A DNA stretch of 64,000 nucleotides from Phoebastria nigripes (Eukaryota; Chordata; Aves; Procellariiformes; Diomedeidae), in assembly GCA_035582835.1 (NCBI GenBank), contig JAYKAV010002552.1:250195-314194 (forward strand), given 5' to 3'. Position 1 is the stretch's first letter; each line of letters begins with the position of its first letter. The position numbers and the translations under genes are program-made. The notes below the pieces were generated by a model, which saw only the letters and a program-made list of their open reading frames with translations, did no database searches and had not been told where the DNA came from. This document shows, piece after piece, positions 35,509-46,862 of this stretch.

Positions 35509-38500
35509 GTCACCATCTTATCCCTGGTTTAGCATTCTTCACAGAATACACAACTTCCTCGCAGTGCAGCAAGAGCAATTCAAACGTTCAGGCTTCAGTG
35601 CTNCTGTTTATGACCCTTCCAATCCACTGAGGGGACTAAACTGTTTATCTTCAGATCCTTGTAATGTCAACGTAAGTGTCTTCTCAACAACTTGCTGCTA
35701 TGTTTAAGCCTTAGTCTGTTTGAATGTACGTAGCATGAGTCTGCGCTGGGCTAAATGAAGCATAGCTNTATAACTGGCTTCATGGTTCTTGTTAACCTAA
35801 TCTTTCCATCTGTTTATGTGATCTATGTTCAGTAGGCAAAGGAAAATTCATAGTTATCCTTGTAACTCCACTAGTCTTGCTGCAGCTTCTTATTTTCCTT
35901 TGTCCCTTTCCTGAGAGTTGGAGGAAGGCCTGATGAGTACCTACATTATTTTCTTACGGATGGCAGGTGTATGAGATATAGCAGGAGAGCGAGAGAAGTT
36001 GACGATCTTGGGAAAAAAATCTTCATCACATAACTTGCAATTTCCAGTCGATATAATTTTAGCTAAAGCAGCTTTCTGATGAGTGGTTCTTAGCAGCCTA
36101 ACAATAAAACACTTGAGAAGATGCTGTTAGATTCATCTGAAGTACTATTGGGAAAATTGTCTCCAAGCTGAGTTCTAAACTCTGTTGTGCTCCCCAGCCG
36201 ATAGTGTTTGCTTGCCTAGTTCTAACTACCCACAGCTGTGGAAAATGTAGGTCCAACATTTTCACACTATTTCTAAATGGAGAAATGTAGTGAATAATTA
36301 CAGAGGTTCTTTATAAATAAAAANTATTTTTCCTTTTCATCTGTACCCATAAATGTACATTTCCCATTAGAAATGGTGGTGGCTTTACAGATGCAAAGGA
36401 AGCTTTAACCATTAATTCAGAAGAGAAGGAATCGTCTTCCAACTTCCTTTTCACTATGCTTTCAAATTAAGAACCCCGTCACAACTTTGAATCTTTATTC
36501 TTCTTTCATCCCCCCTCCTTCATTCACAGGGAAGATGANAACAAGTATAATAATAATTCATTGCAGTGAGAAGTGTCCCAGAATTTGCTGCATTTGCATA
36601 AATGGACGTATAATTCTTTGAAAACAGACAATGTTCTTTTTGTGTAAACTCAAACAAATACTTGGCACTACTCACCATAGACTATTGGACCAGTAGTAAT
36701 TATCATTGGAAGTAAGCATTAATGAATATGGTGACTAGAACTATGCTAGACCTACATAAGCATCAGTAATGGGCATACTGGCCTGTAGCCAACTGCCATC
36801 GACACCCTGTTGTGGGCAAATGTTGACTGAAAGGATGTGGAACAGTTCTGCTGTCCTGTGCACTCCTGATGTGCAATGGATGAAATGGAAGGAAAAATGG
36901 GAGAAAATAATAATTTAGAGAATAAAAGTGGTGAATCGTGCAGACACAACAAACTCAAAGAAAAGCCTGTGTAGGGTAACCGNGTACCTCATTAAAATGC
37001 TATAGGCAAAATTATTATGCAGAAAATTGGGAATGTATTTTTGTTCCCAATTGAATATAAACAATGGAATGTATACAGATGCTATTGCACTATTCAAAAA
37101 GTATGTAAACANACAGTATGAGCACCAGAGCTCAGAGGAATTTGCCCAGTTATCATCTGTGGGAATGGAGACTGAAGCCTGGGAAGCTGCTAACGTGCCC
37201 AGTGGATTCTCTGCTGATCCCTGTAATACTGGGATCTGAAAGAAGAACCACGCCAATTAACTAGATCCATCATTTTGCNTAGGCATAAGGAAGTTGAAAT
37301 ATGGGGAAAGTAATAATGCAGAATATTAACTGCAGAATGTGCAGCAGATTCGTTCATAACAATTAAATGGAGAAACCCTAGCAGGAACACAGCATGACGC
37401 TTCAGACAAACAAATAGACTCTTCAGAAGTTATGGCCCCTCTGGCAAGTATGCATGTGTTGCCTATCTTACACATTTCACAGTAGACAAGAACAAAAAGA
37501 TAACCACATGCTAAAATTTATGTTTAAAGAGAAACGGACAATAACATAATGTGGAATAACCAGCTTTGTTTGGTTATTTACTTATTCAGAAAACGAAGAA
37601 GAAGAAAGGATAAAGCAAAATATATAGAAATAACTTATGTGGTAACTGACTTTGAAATTCCCTCTTCAACTGTAGGGCAAAATACGCGCTGCTAGAATTT
37701 CAATTTTTCACCTTCAAAGAGCTTTACAATTATTTGGTAACTTTGACTTTTCTGTAATCACGACAAAGGCTGTGAAAGATGACAGCTCTTCTCTTCAGAA
37801 CTCTGAGTGGCAAGAATTAAAAACCTGAGTTTAAATTATTACATATTAGAAAATCCAGCCTATTCGAGCTTCAGAAAATTTTGTGCTCATGTTTCCAATG
37901 ATAGAGAGCTCCTTCTGTTTTTTACATCCTCCACCCAGCGCTTTAAAATGAAAGCAAAGATGTCCTGGTAATAGCATAATTCTAGCAGATGGGAGACCAT
38001 GATAAAAAACAGTCATGAAAGTCAGTAATAATCCTGTAACATACAGTCACTGTGGGAGCTGGTCCCTGAGTTAACTGCACAAACCCCTGGAGCAGCATGG
38101 ACAAGGCTGGGCTGCATAGCTGATATGCTGGATTCANGCTCCTTCACACAGACCACGTGCCTCACGCTGTCAAGCTTTTTAGATAGCAGATTCGTTGGTC
38201 CCAGCCAGCTTGGTTTTGTTTGTAAGTGTGGCTTTATCAGCTGGCGTCTGAGCCCAGACTATCAAGAGGTCTAGGGCTGAGGAAGTGCACAGACACATCA
38301 GTCTCTATGGAACTATGAGCCTTTTCTTTTTATTATGGNCATGTAGATGATTTTTGAACATTTGGCTGTCCAGAAAAGTCAGGGAAAAGCCTGAGGACAG
38401 ATCTTGCCGTTCCTCTATACTACCCAGTGCATTTGGATGGATGAAGAAAGATGTGTCTAATGGCTGAGACCTTCTACAGTTCCATAAACTGTAGTACTTT

Positions 38501-40479
38501 TCATAGTGTCCCATTAAAGAATACCTCCTGTATTTTCCCTGCTAAAGGCTGGATCTCAAGGGTCAAACTGGGTCAAAATATCTGTTCTTCTAGATTGTTT
38601 CTTTTTTAATTTAAACACATTTCTCTTCATGTGGAGTTTTGCTTTTCAAGGAAAACGCATCTTAAAAATATCTTATATTTAATTCAGCATAAGCCCAACA
38701 AGCTGTGCCCCTGACAGAGACCCTTGTTTGGAAGCAAGCTTTGCCATTCTAATAGGGCAGGGTACAAAGCTAAAATCTCTCAGCAGTTTGGACTTCATGT
38801 ACTGTTACAGCAAANCAGAACATGATTAGTATATATAAAATAACTTTGTTAAGGCCCCAGCCTTGTTTTATCCAAGCATTATCTTTGCTCATTTCTACTA
38901 ATTTTAGATTATATTTTCCTCAGAGGCTGGTCTTTACAAGACAGATTGGATATTTACTTTTTCTCTAAGTTCCTACTACATTCTTCATAGTAGCACATTT
39001 ATTCCACAGATCTTCCCTCTTATTAAATGAGTTCTAAACTTAGCACAGGCTCTCCCATCTTTAATGCAAACCATGTGTACAGCTTCCAAATGACTCAGCT
39101 GAGAGCTAGAGCTGGGCAATGGTGTTCTCTGATAAATACATAAACAAAAACAACAACTCATGTCAATTGGTACTGAGTATAAGAACAACACCCACTGAGC
39201 TATTTTAATTGTGTTAGAGTTGGAAGGAAAGGCAGCATGCAAAGGGGGTCAAATACAGGCCGTTTCTCTAAAGCATAGATTGCTACCAAAGAAAAACGTT
39301 AAAAGAAACCAGATTTTTTTTTACAACTTGCTGAAAACTTAAATGTAGCTGCCTTTCAAATTTGCAGTCAGTGTCAAAAAAACAAAAGCCAGAAGCAGAT
39401 GCGTAAGAAAAAGAACAGCCAAGCCTGATGCTAACATTTTGAAATGCAAACCATGCAAACCAATTTCATCATCCACTACCTGCTGTGTTCCTTGGCTTGG
39501 TGGTATAAGGATGACTTTATTTGCATTGGGAACTTCTGACTAAAAATGAACATATTTAAACGTTTCAGTGGCTGTATGAATGTTCACTATTCATTAAGTG
39601 ATCCTTTTTCAATAGCTGTTCAGCTGGTTAAGTGGCTTTTCAGATTTTATTACTACTTCTTGTTATTTCTCTGTTAATAGTGACTTCTAAAGTAATTTGG
39701 ATTTCTAGCATTTATTTTGTTTTGCTTTGGGTTTTTGTTTGGGGGGAGTTGGGGGGGTTGTTTTGTTTTGGTTTTTTACAGTCTGAAAAGGAGACCAGAA
39801 GCTTACTTTCCTTATTAGAAAAGAAGAGCTTTTTATTACATTTCTTAATAAATTCAATAACTTTTAAGTAAAGTCTTCTCAGTCTCAGGAGGACTCCTGA
39901 AGAAATATATTTGACTTTCAAAAACTTCCTAAGTGAAAGTTGTACACAATGGAGAAGAAATTCACATTACTTAGTTATAGGAATTAACACATTTCCCTCT
40001 TCCCAACCCCTGAAAAAAGTTGGGACCAAATCTTGGGCTAACAATGCAACTTGGCCAGAACAACCAAGAATTATAGAAGATTTTTCTTCTAAAAAATTCT
40101 TTATGAAAAAATCTGGCTAACTTTTAATACTGATTCCCTTGAGAGGGTCCACTTTGCAATGCACAAGGTACAGCAGATCTGCTGAGACACAAAGTGGAAG
40201 CAAAATGAACCCTAATACATTTTATCATCTACCATAACATATGGAAGAAGAGAGGATGAAACATGTCCTGGTATTTTAACTGTTGAAATTAATGAATTAC
40301 AACTTTTATTCAAACTCATATCAACATAGTAACTTCTAATGTAATTGTACACCACTAGCCATAGCATATGGGTTCCCTTCATTTCAAGAATTTAAAAATA
40401 AATCACCAAACACCAACATACATTAACAACGCACCCTTCTAAAACGGGTGTAAATTCCTGGATCAGCACATATATGTTG

Positions 40480-40880
40480 CAACGTCAATTCTGAACAAAG
40501 AGAAGCTACTGTGTGTCAGGGCTCTGAGGGCACCACAGGCATTGCCTGGCTCCCAGGACCCCATTTCAGTTCCCCCAGGGATGTCATCCCCAGCGATGCC
40601 ATAGGATGTTGGTCTCTGCTCCACCACAGTCCTGCCCTGCCCTATCATCGGCCCCGCTGAGCTGGGCTGACCCATAGACTGACATCCTGGACCCATCTTG
40701 GCCCGTCCCTCTCCTCAGGGATGTGCCTGGTGCCCTGGGCTGGGGCTGCCGCTGCTTGCCCCCTGGCTGCCCTGCTCCCAGGCTGCGGAGGTGGGATGAG
40801 CCAGCACTGCTCACCCTGTGGGGATCCTCCGCAGCTCCCGTCCCCCAGGGAGCAACCACCCGCACAGTGCCCTGATGCTG
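40480..40880. other. GC-rich intronic stretch near the start exon
   Basis: About 400 bp that is much richer in G+C than its neighbours but only moderately CpG-containing, 200-600 bp downstream of the TACC2 start exon. A minus-strand frame of 116 codons crosses it without recognisable domains. It may be an intronic splicing or regulatory element. I see no donor/acceptor pair. Confidence 0.3.
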
Positions 40881-41073
40881 TGTAGCAGTGTCATTGCCAA
40901 AGAAAAAACCAACCAAACAAAAAGTTGCCTTCAATTACCATTAATGACACTTAAATAGGAGTGTAACTGGGAGCAGAAGAGAAATGTGGGATAAGTGGCC
41001 CATGAAACCAGTTTCTCTAAGGTTTGCTCTAGGCTCATAGGGAAGAGAAATGCAATCACACTGTCACACTCAC

Positions 41074-41151
41074 CTGATTTTCCACACTACTGTTCTCATT
41101 GCCCATTTTGATGCTGACGTCCAGTATCACACAGCAATTAAAGAAAGCTCA
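41074..41151 (-). CDS. TACC2: TACC2 start exon (5'UTR plus 11 codons)
   Basis: The ATG at 41106-41104 opens MGNENSSVENQ, then donor CAG|gtgagtg at 41072-41073. Human long TACC2 begins MGNENSTSDNQ, so identity and frame are clear despite the tiny size. The ATG has A at -3 and G at +4 (strong context), and no upstream ATG occurs in the 45-nt leader. The leader starts after a strong pyrimidine-rich acceptor (cttttcttttcttccag, ending at 41152), so at least one further non-coding exon must lie upstream. Phase 0 at the donor matches the phase-0 acceptor of the next coding exon 12.7 kb away. Gly2 and Ser6 fit the N-myristoylation consensus. A CRE-like TGACGTCC lies in the leader (plus strand, 41114-41121); its use is unknown. 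Confidence 0.9.
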
Positions 41152-44100
41152 CTGGAAGAAAAGAAAAGGCTCTAAGTCTTCCGTAAAAAAACCCAACAAT
41201 AAACCCTGGAAATTTTGGAGGAATGTCATCTCAGTCATCCTATCAGCTGCCCCTCCTGACATTCAGTCTTACAATGATTTTAAGTCATAAATCAGGGGAA
41301 GATAACTCCTAATGCTTTTATTTCGTAATGTCTCTCTGCTGTCTTCCCTGCACTGGCTCCACTTACACTGAAAGACACTCCTTGAAACTCAGCTTTGTTA
41401 CTCTGTTTCTGGATTTTCCCATGTCATTTGAGCAGAAAGGCATTTTCCTTGCCAAAGTTACTTTGGATGGACAGTCCATACGAAAACCTTATTGTTTTAA
41501 CTGTATTCAAACCACTTGTATTTCTTGGAGATCCTGGACTGAGCTGCATGCTCACGCTGTCAGAACCACAATGTTAAACCTGACCGTTACTGTAACAGAA
41601 ACAATTTTCCATATATGCACTCAGCTTTAAGAAAGAGTACATGGATTTTTTATCCTTACCACTGGAGTCATACCCTGCTTTTCTTAGGCATTATTCTGCT
41701 TACAATGTTATGATCTAAACACATTTTCTTTACACTTAACAGGATCTGCCCACCTTAATTACTATTGGTTTTATACTCTCATTATTTAATTTCAAAAAAA
41801 TCCTCTAAGCNTTAGAACTGTAACCAGCAGCTCTAGAATTAGTGTCTCCCCAGGCATCATTCATTTCTGTATTTTTTTGAAAAGGATACTCAATAGTAAA
41901 AGTACACAATAGAGATTCACTTATAGACATTTACTTCTAGTTCTAGACATTTCATTTTGGGGCTCAGGCACTTAAATTCACTGTATTTATTGTATTACTG
42001 GATAGGTGAAAATTACACACTCTCTTCAATTTTTTTTTCCAAAGAATGTGAGATTGGTCTGCGGCATATGTCAAGAAAAACTCCATTAAAGTCAGGCTGT
42101 AAAAGAAAGATTGCACATTGTTAGCCAAGGAAACCATATAAGCTTTTAAGGAATGTTATTACTTATTACTAGAGTACACTTTTTTAAACTTGAAAGATTA
42201 TTTTTCTTCACAGGAGGCTTGGAGAGAGAGAAAAGTTCAGTATTGTGCTTTTAAGCTATGCTCTGTTTAAACTTGAGTGTCTTCAGGGGATATGTTGGTG
42301 CTTGAACTTGCTCCTGTTGAAATCACTGGGGCCAGGATTGCACTCTTAGTGATTAATTAGCAACACTAGGTTTTATCTGCTGAGATTACTGCCAAGTCCT
42401 CTACTGTTTTAAAATAGTACTGAACTAAATTAAAGACTGTATGTAGTAGTTTCAAAATCACTATTCCCCAAGCATGAAGTACTCATGTAGTAGTGTACAC
42501 AACCAAATCTTTTCAGGCCCAGCTCAGTGAAATGTTCCAAGACAACAGATTAAGATTATAATATTTTAAGTATGTATTGATATAACAAAATATCTCCCAC
42601 TGTTAGAGCAGCTCACTAAGGTTTCAGTGCACAGGAGAGAAATAATAACTTTGCTATAGCAATAACGCGTCCCTCAACAGCCAGCACGTTTCCCTAGGAG
42701 TGAATATACTGGCATTTCTGTGCCATTGACCTAACGAGCTTTTCTCTTCCCAGCTCTTTTTCGGTTTCCACAGACATCATGTGAAAAGACCAGGAAATTT
42801 AAAGCTCTCAAAACTGTCCCCTCACAAGCACTTGCAGTAATAACATAAGCTGGGGAATGAATTAAACTTTCCAAGTCCCCATGGTTAATTGGGGTGGGGT
42901 CTTGTATATCAGTTGTGAAAATGCAAATTTTGCTTATCAAGTTCTTAAATAGATTAGCCAGTGTATGACATAATGTTACTCTATTTATTTTAAATTCACT
43001 CCAGTGCATAATATACTCTCAATGCTTCTGCACCAACTCAGCAATACTGACTGTTAAGAAAAAGCAACCGCTAATAGAGGCCAAATATTCAGTTGAAAGA
43101 AAAAATACTTTATTTACAGTTTTTTATTAAAATGTACAGGAATCAAAGTAGAAAATTACAAAAGCACAGCAAAAGTGCTAGCTATCGCAAATCTCCACTA
43201 ACATATCATATCACGCTACCTACTTACTCTTTTCTTTCCCTAGAGTATGAAATATCACAACTGTCACACAATTCTCACCTTACCATCTGCTTAATAATGA
43301 AGATAAATGTCATAAATAGGGAATAAAGTCATTATAGATTCTGCAATAATGAGACAAGTGATAATAATAATGCATGAATTACATTGCAGAGTAACTAAGA
43401 TAATTTTTCAGATTACAATGTTATTGTAATCCTTTTCACATGCATTATTTCTAAAACATTTTCTCAGTGCACAAGCATTACTTAGGTTGCAAACGACAAG
43501 TGCTTTATCATATGTATAGAATTTCAAATAAACATTAAAAACATGCTAAAAATCTATTCATTAAATAAACATAGGTTAACCAAAAGATAATCTTTCTCAT
43601 CTTTCTATACTATCTTTTACAATTTACATGTCATTATTAAAATTATTTTAACACTACATATCTCAAAAATTGCTCACAATTGGTCTGATCAGCCCATAGA
43701 GACTTTTGTACATGTACAGTAAAACAACTGCTTTCCTGAAAGCGAGCGAGAGAATGTTTAACTTTACACTTACATTCCAGGATTAATCTGGCAGCTTTGG
43801 ATTCACTGACACTTTTAGAGCATGTCTTCAAACCATTCCTTCCATCTTCACCTCACAAGTTTTCACCTTATTTTCCTCCTACTTCTCCTCAGACTGACAT
43901 GAAATGTAGGCTTTCTTTCAGGGACCCACCTTCATAACCTGCTGAACAACCAACTTGCCTCCACCCCAGGCGAAAAAGAAAACAAGTTATACTTCCTCCA
44001 CCCGGGCCTCCCCCTGCTCCTGTGAGACTGCTATGGATCTGCATGTCATAAATTGAGTACTAATGTTTTTCACAAAAGCAACCCCACAGAAAATGGATTT

Positions 44101-45345
44101 TGGTTAAAACATATTTCAATTCCAGTGTTTCTTGGCCTATGGTATGAGCAGTGCTTCTGGCACTACAAAAATTGTTCAGTGAAACAGTATCAACAATACA
44201 CTGAAGTTATGCACGTTTTCAAGGGAAAATTAGTATTGGGGAAAATATCTATTCAGCATTTTGTTTTCAAGATTGTTTATGTGTTTAAGTCTGTCTTTCA
44301 TTTTCTCATATTACTCTTGAAAGCACTCAGAAATACCTGCTAACAAATGTTGATGTTCCTGTTCAGGTTATACTGAAATTGTTTCCCATTTAATCATCCT
44401 GAAGGGTGGAGACATGACAAAAACCCTTTGAAATGTGATGTTGCAAGAAGTACTGGTTTATGGGTGAGCTAATTGTTATTATTAATGCTCATTGTCCGTT
44501 CCAGCAATGCTTCCGTAAAGGGGTGCTCAGAAATGACAGCTGATAACAAAAGACAGTGTATTTATCATTAGTGGCAACTCCAAGTGATTAACAAGTTTCT
44601 GTGAACACCAGTGGTGCTTGTTGGTGCCACACAGCAAAGGAACTGTCAATTGTCGGTTTACTGCACCTTGAAGAGCTGCTAGGCAGCATTACTGACTCTA
44701 GCATGGAAAATTCATATCTGACATGAATAAGAGGCAGGATTTCATAGGGTAGCTATATGCCGTCTGCTGGCTTTCCTGTGGTTGTTCTCTGTTCCACAAA
44801 GTATTAGTCTACAAACATCTGGCTTGAAAACATCAGGCATGCGAAGAGCTGGAATGAACATGGACATGAGTAGCCCTGCCTTTTTAACCTTTCTTTTTTT
44901 ATGAAGTTGGTGATCCAGCAATCCAAAAATCCAGCATTATTATACCACCTTAAGCCACTGTTACTGAGCAAAGAAGAATTCCACAGATAGAAATAAATTA
45001 ACTGTATTCCCTGAGCTTTTTCAGGTTATAAAGTAAAGTACGTATGTGTGGGTTTGGTGGCGTGTGGGTAATACAATATGTCAAATAAATCTGTGCTATA
45101 CCTCTACGAGTTCAAGATGGAAAAGTCAAGATCTATAGTGAAGCTCAAAAACGAAAAGATGTGAAAGCGGCTGTCATATCCCCTTTACTCTGGTCTCCCC
45201 AGCCTACTTCAGAATCCAGAAAAGCCAAAGTTCATCAAATCAAAGTTTTAGTGTGCTCTTCCTTAGAAAACAAAATAGGGCCATTGTAAAATTCATTGCC
45301 TATAGACAACAAATTATGCAATGTTTTTGTTTAGGCTCTCTGCCA

Positions 45346-45565
45346 TGAATTTAAGAACAGGGATCCTCTGGGAGCTCAGGAAAACACAAGCCTGGTAATA
45401 TATCCTCACTTCTGCTATCCACATTATTTCCTCATAAACAGAAACTGAACTCATATTTGGTGCTATTCCATTTCTAAATCGAAGGCCAGAAAATGCCACA
45501 AAGTGAAAGTGAAGAAGCTGCCTTGCAAAACAATTGTCTGGCACAAACTTTGGGGAAAATGACCT
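45346..45565 (-). pseudogene. Possible decayed NSMCE4 (Nse4) C-terminal remnant
   Basis: The minus-strand frame contains KFVPDNCFARQLLHFHFVAF and, further on, SVSVYEEI and VRIYYQACVFLSS. These resemble, in the same order and spacing, the Nse4 C-terminal segments DFVVDPxSFxRTVENIFHVSF, then xSINEEN and QVRNQGIIALS from remembered human NSMCE4A. Identity is patchy and needs small gaps. The Nse4 family is a kleisin subunit of the SMC5/6 complex. The orientation is opposite to that expected for a functional NSMCE4A neighbour, so a retrocopy remnant is more likely than the gene. Chance similarity is not excluded. Confidence 0.25.
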
Positions 45566-46801
45566 TCTGGTAGCTGATGATGATTTCTGATTGTATATTT
45601 TTATCAACACATGTGCGAAGAAGAATCCCTCTGTTTGGCTAACCTTGTGCAAGGTTTACAAAGTCATGCAGACAACTTCACTACTGCCAGAACCATGAGT
45701 CATGTGAAACAAGGGGAGCGACGTACATGCTAACAGACAGCAACCACGCTCTCTGATCTGTGGACCTAGAACAACTCTGTCTGACAACACTGACATTGTA
45801 TCTTTGGGTCAGTCTTCTGACCCACTCTCGTGTCTAAATTAGGATACACTCAGGTCCTATCCCAACTATCCCAAGCAACACCTATTCACTGCAAGTTTTT
45901 CCCACCTATGCAGATGCTGCTCTTCTGCTCTGTTCCAGTATGAAGTCAAATCAGTTTGCGTAAACCACTAACTGTGAGAGCATTCCTCATCCTCTGATGT
46001 CTTGATTTATTCTCTTTGATTTTATGATAGAAGTGGTGGGAGAAGATGTACTCACATCGGGCTGCTTTACTGTTATTTGCTGGAATTCCCCTGTGGTTCC
46101 TCATCCACGCTTCATGCTCATCCAAGGAGACTGCCTTTTCTTGATCAAAAGAGGATCTAACCCAGGAGGACTGGAAGACTCAAACTAGGGGAAAACACAG
46201 CTCAGACTTAAAGGTAAGCTATGTAGCAGGTTAATGAGTTAGGCATTTCAGTAAGATCCAAGTAATTTGTCATGAGTGATCAAATTTAATCCTAGTGTAT
46301 ACAGTATTTGGTATACTTACCAACCACACACTACTCAGATACATCAGCTTCTTATATATTGAATACATGCTACCTATATAAGACAATTTAGTTTGAGCTC
46401 ATTTTACTTTATGGTACAAATACTGCCAAAATAAGACAAAATGTTTTTATGTTCCTTACTTTCTCATGATTGATACTACACATAAAGCATTGCAAAGGTC
46501 TCCTGAAGCACTGAGCATACCATTGCACACCAGCTATTCTTGTAGGTAAGAGAAGAAAGGAGGGGTGTTCAGAATTTTGCTCTTCTCTGATCTTGATGTA
46601 ACTAATGCAAAATCATTCTTAGTTTCTGCATATTAGAACAATATCATAGAGATCTGCAAGAACGACCTATGATAGTCCTCCAGCCCTTGTTTTCTCACAA
46701 ATTCTAACAGCGCAAATATCAAGATCTGGGAGGGAAAACATAATGCTATAATGAGAATTAGTAAACACGTAACGATTTAAAAGTGCACAACTTGATGGGA
46801 A

Positions 46802-46862
46802 GATGTTGCTTAGCAACATCAGCAGCTGGATCTGCTGTAAATTCGTGATGTTGCTTGGCAAC
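46802..46862. promoter_or_regulatory. Paired RFX X-box-like sites
   Basis: GTTGCTTAGCAAC (46805-46817, inside the 19-bp palindrome gatgttgct-t-agcaacatc at 46802-46820) and GTTGCTTGGCAAC (46850-46862) both fit the RFX X-box inverted-repeat pattern (GTTGC...GCAAC) and are 45 bp apart, centre to centre. Between them is an E-box within agcagctgg. RFX factors control ciliary and some centrosomal genes, and TACC2 is a centrosomal protein. The link is inference only. Confidence 0.5.

Larger units (their letters stand above)
28415..41073 (-). other. TACC2: TACC2 intron between start exon and coding exon 2
   Basis: A 12.7-kb phase-0 intron with gt at 41073-41072 and ag at 28416-28415. Mostly AT-rich unique DNA. 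Visible contents are a plus-strand exon-like segment at 32277-32329, a CpG patch at 33855-34060, a microsatellite at 35478-35508, T/G-rich low complexity at 32009-32058 and 39730-39778, and a GC-rich stretch at 40480-40880. A 122-codon frame just upstream of exon 2 (28436-28804, minus) shows no homology and I leave it out. Confidence 0.8.

Noticed and set aside
46640..46690. Possible CR1 tail (atcatagagatctgcaagaa and gtcctccagccc)
   Set aside because: Too short and diverged to separate from chance.
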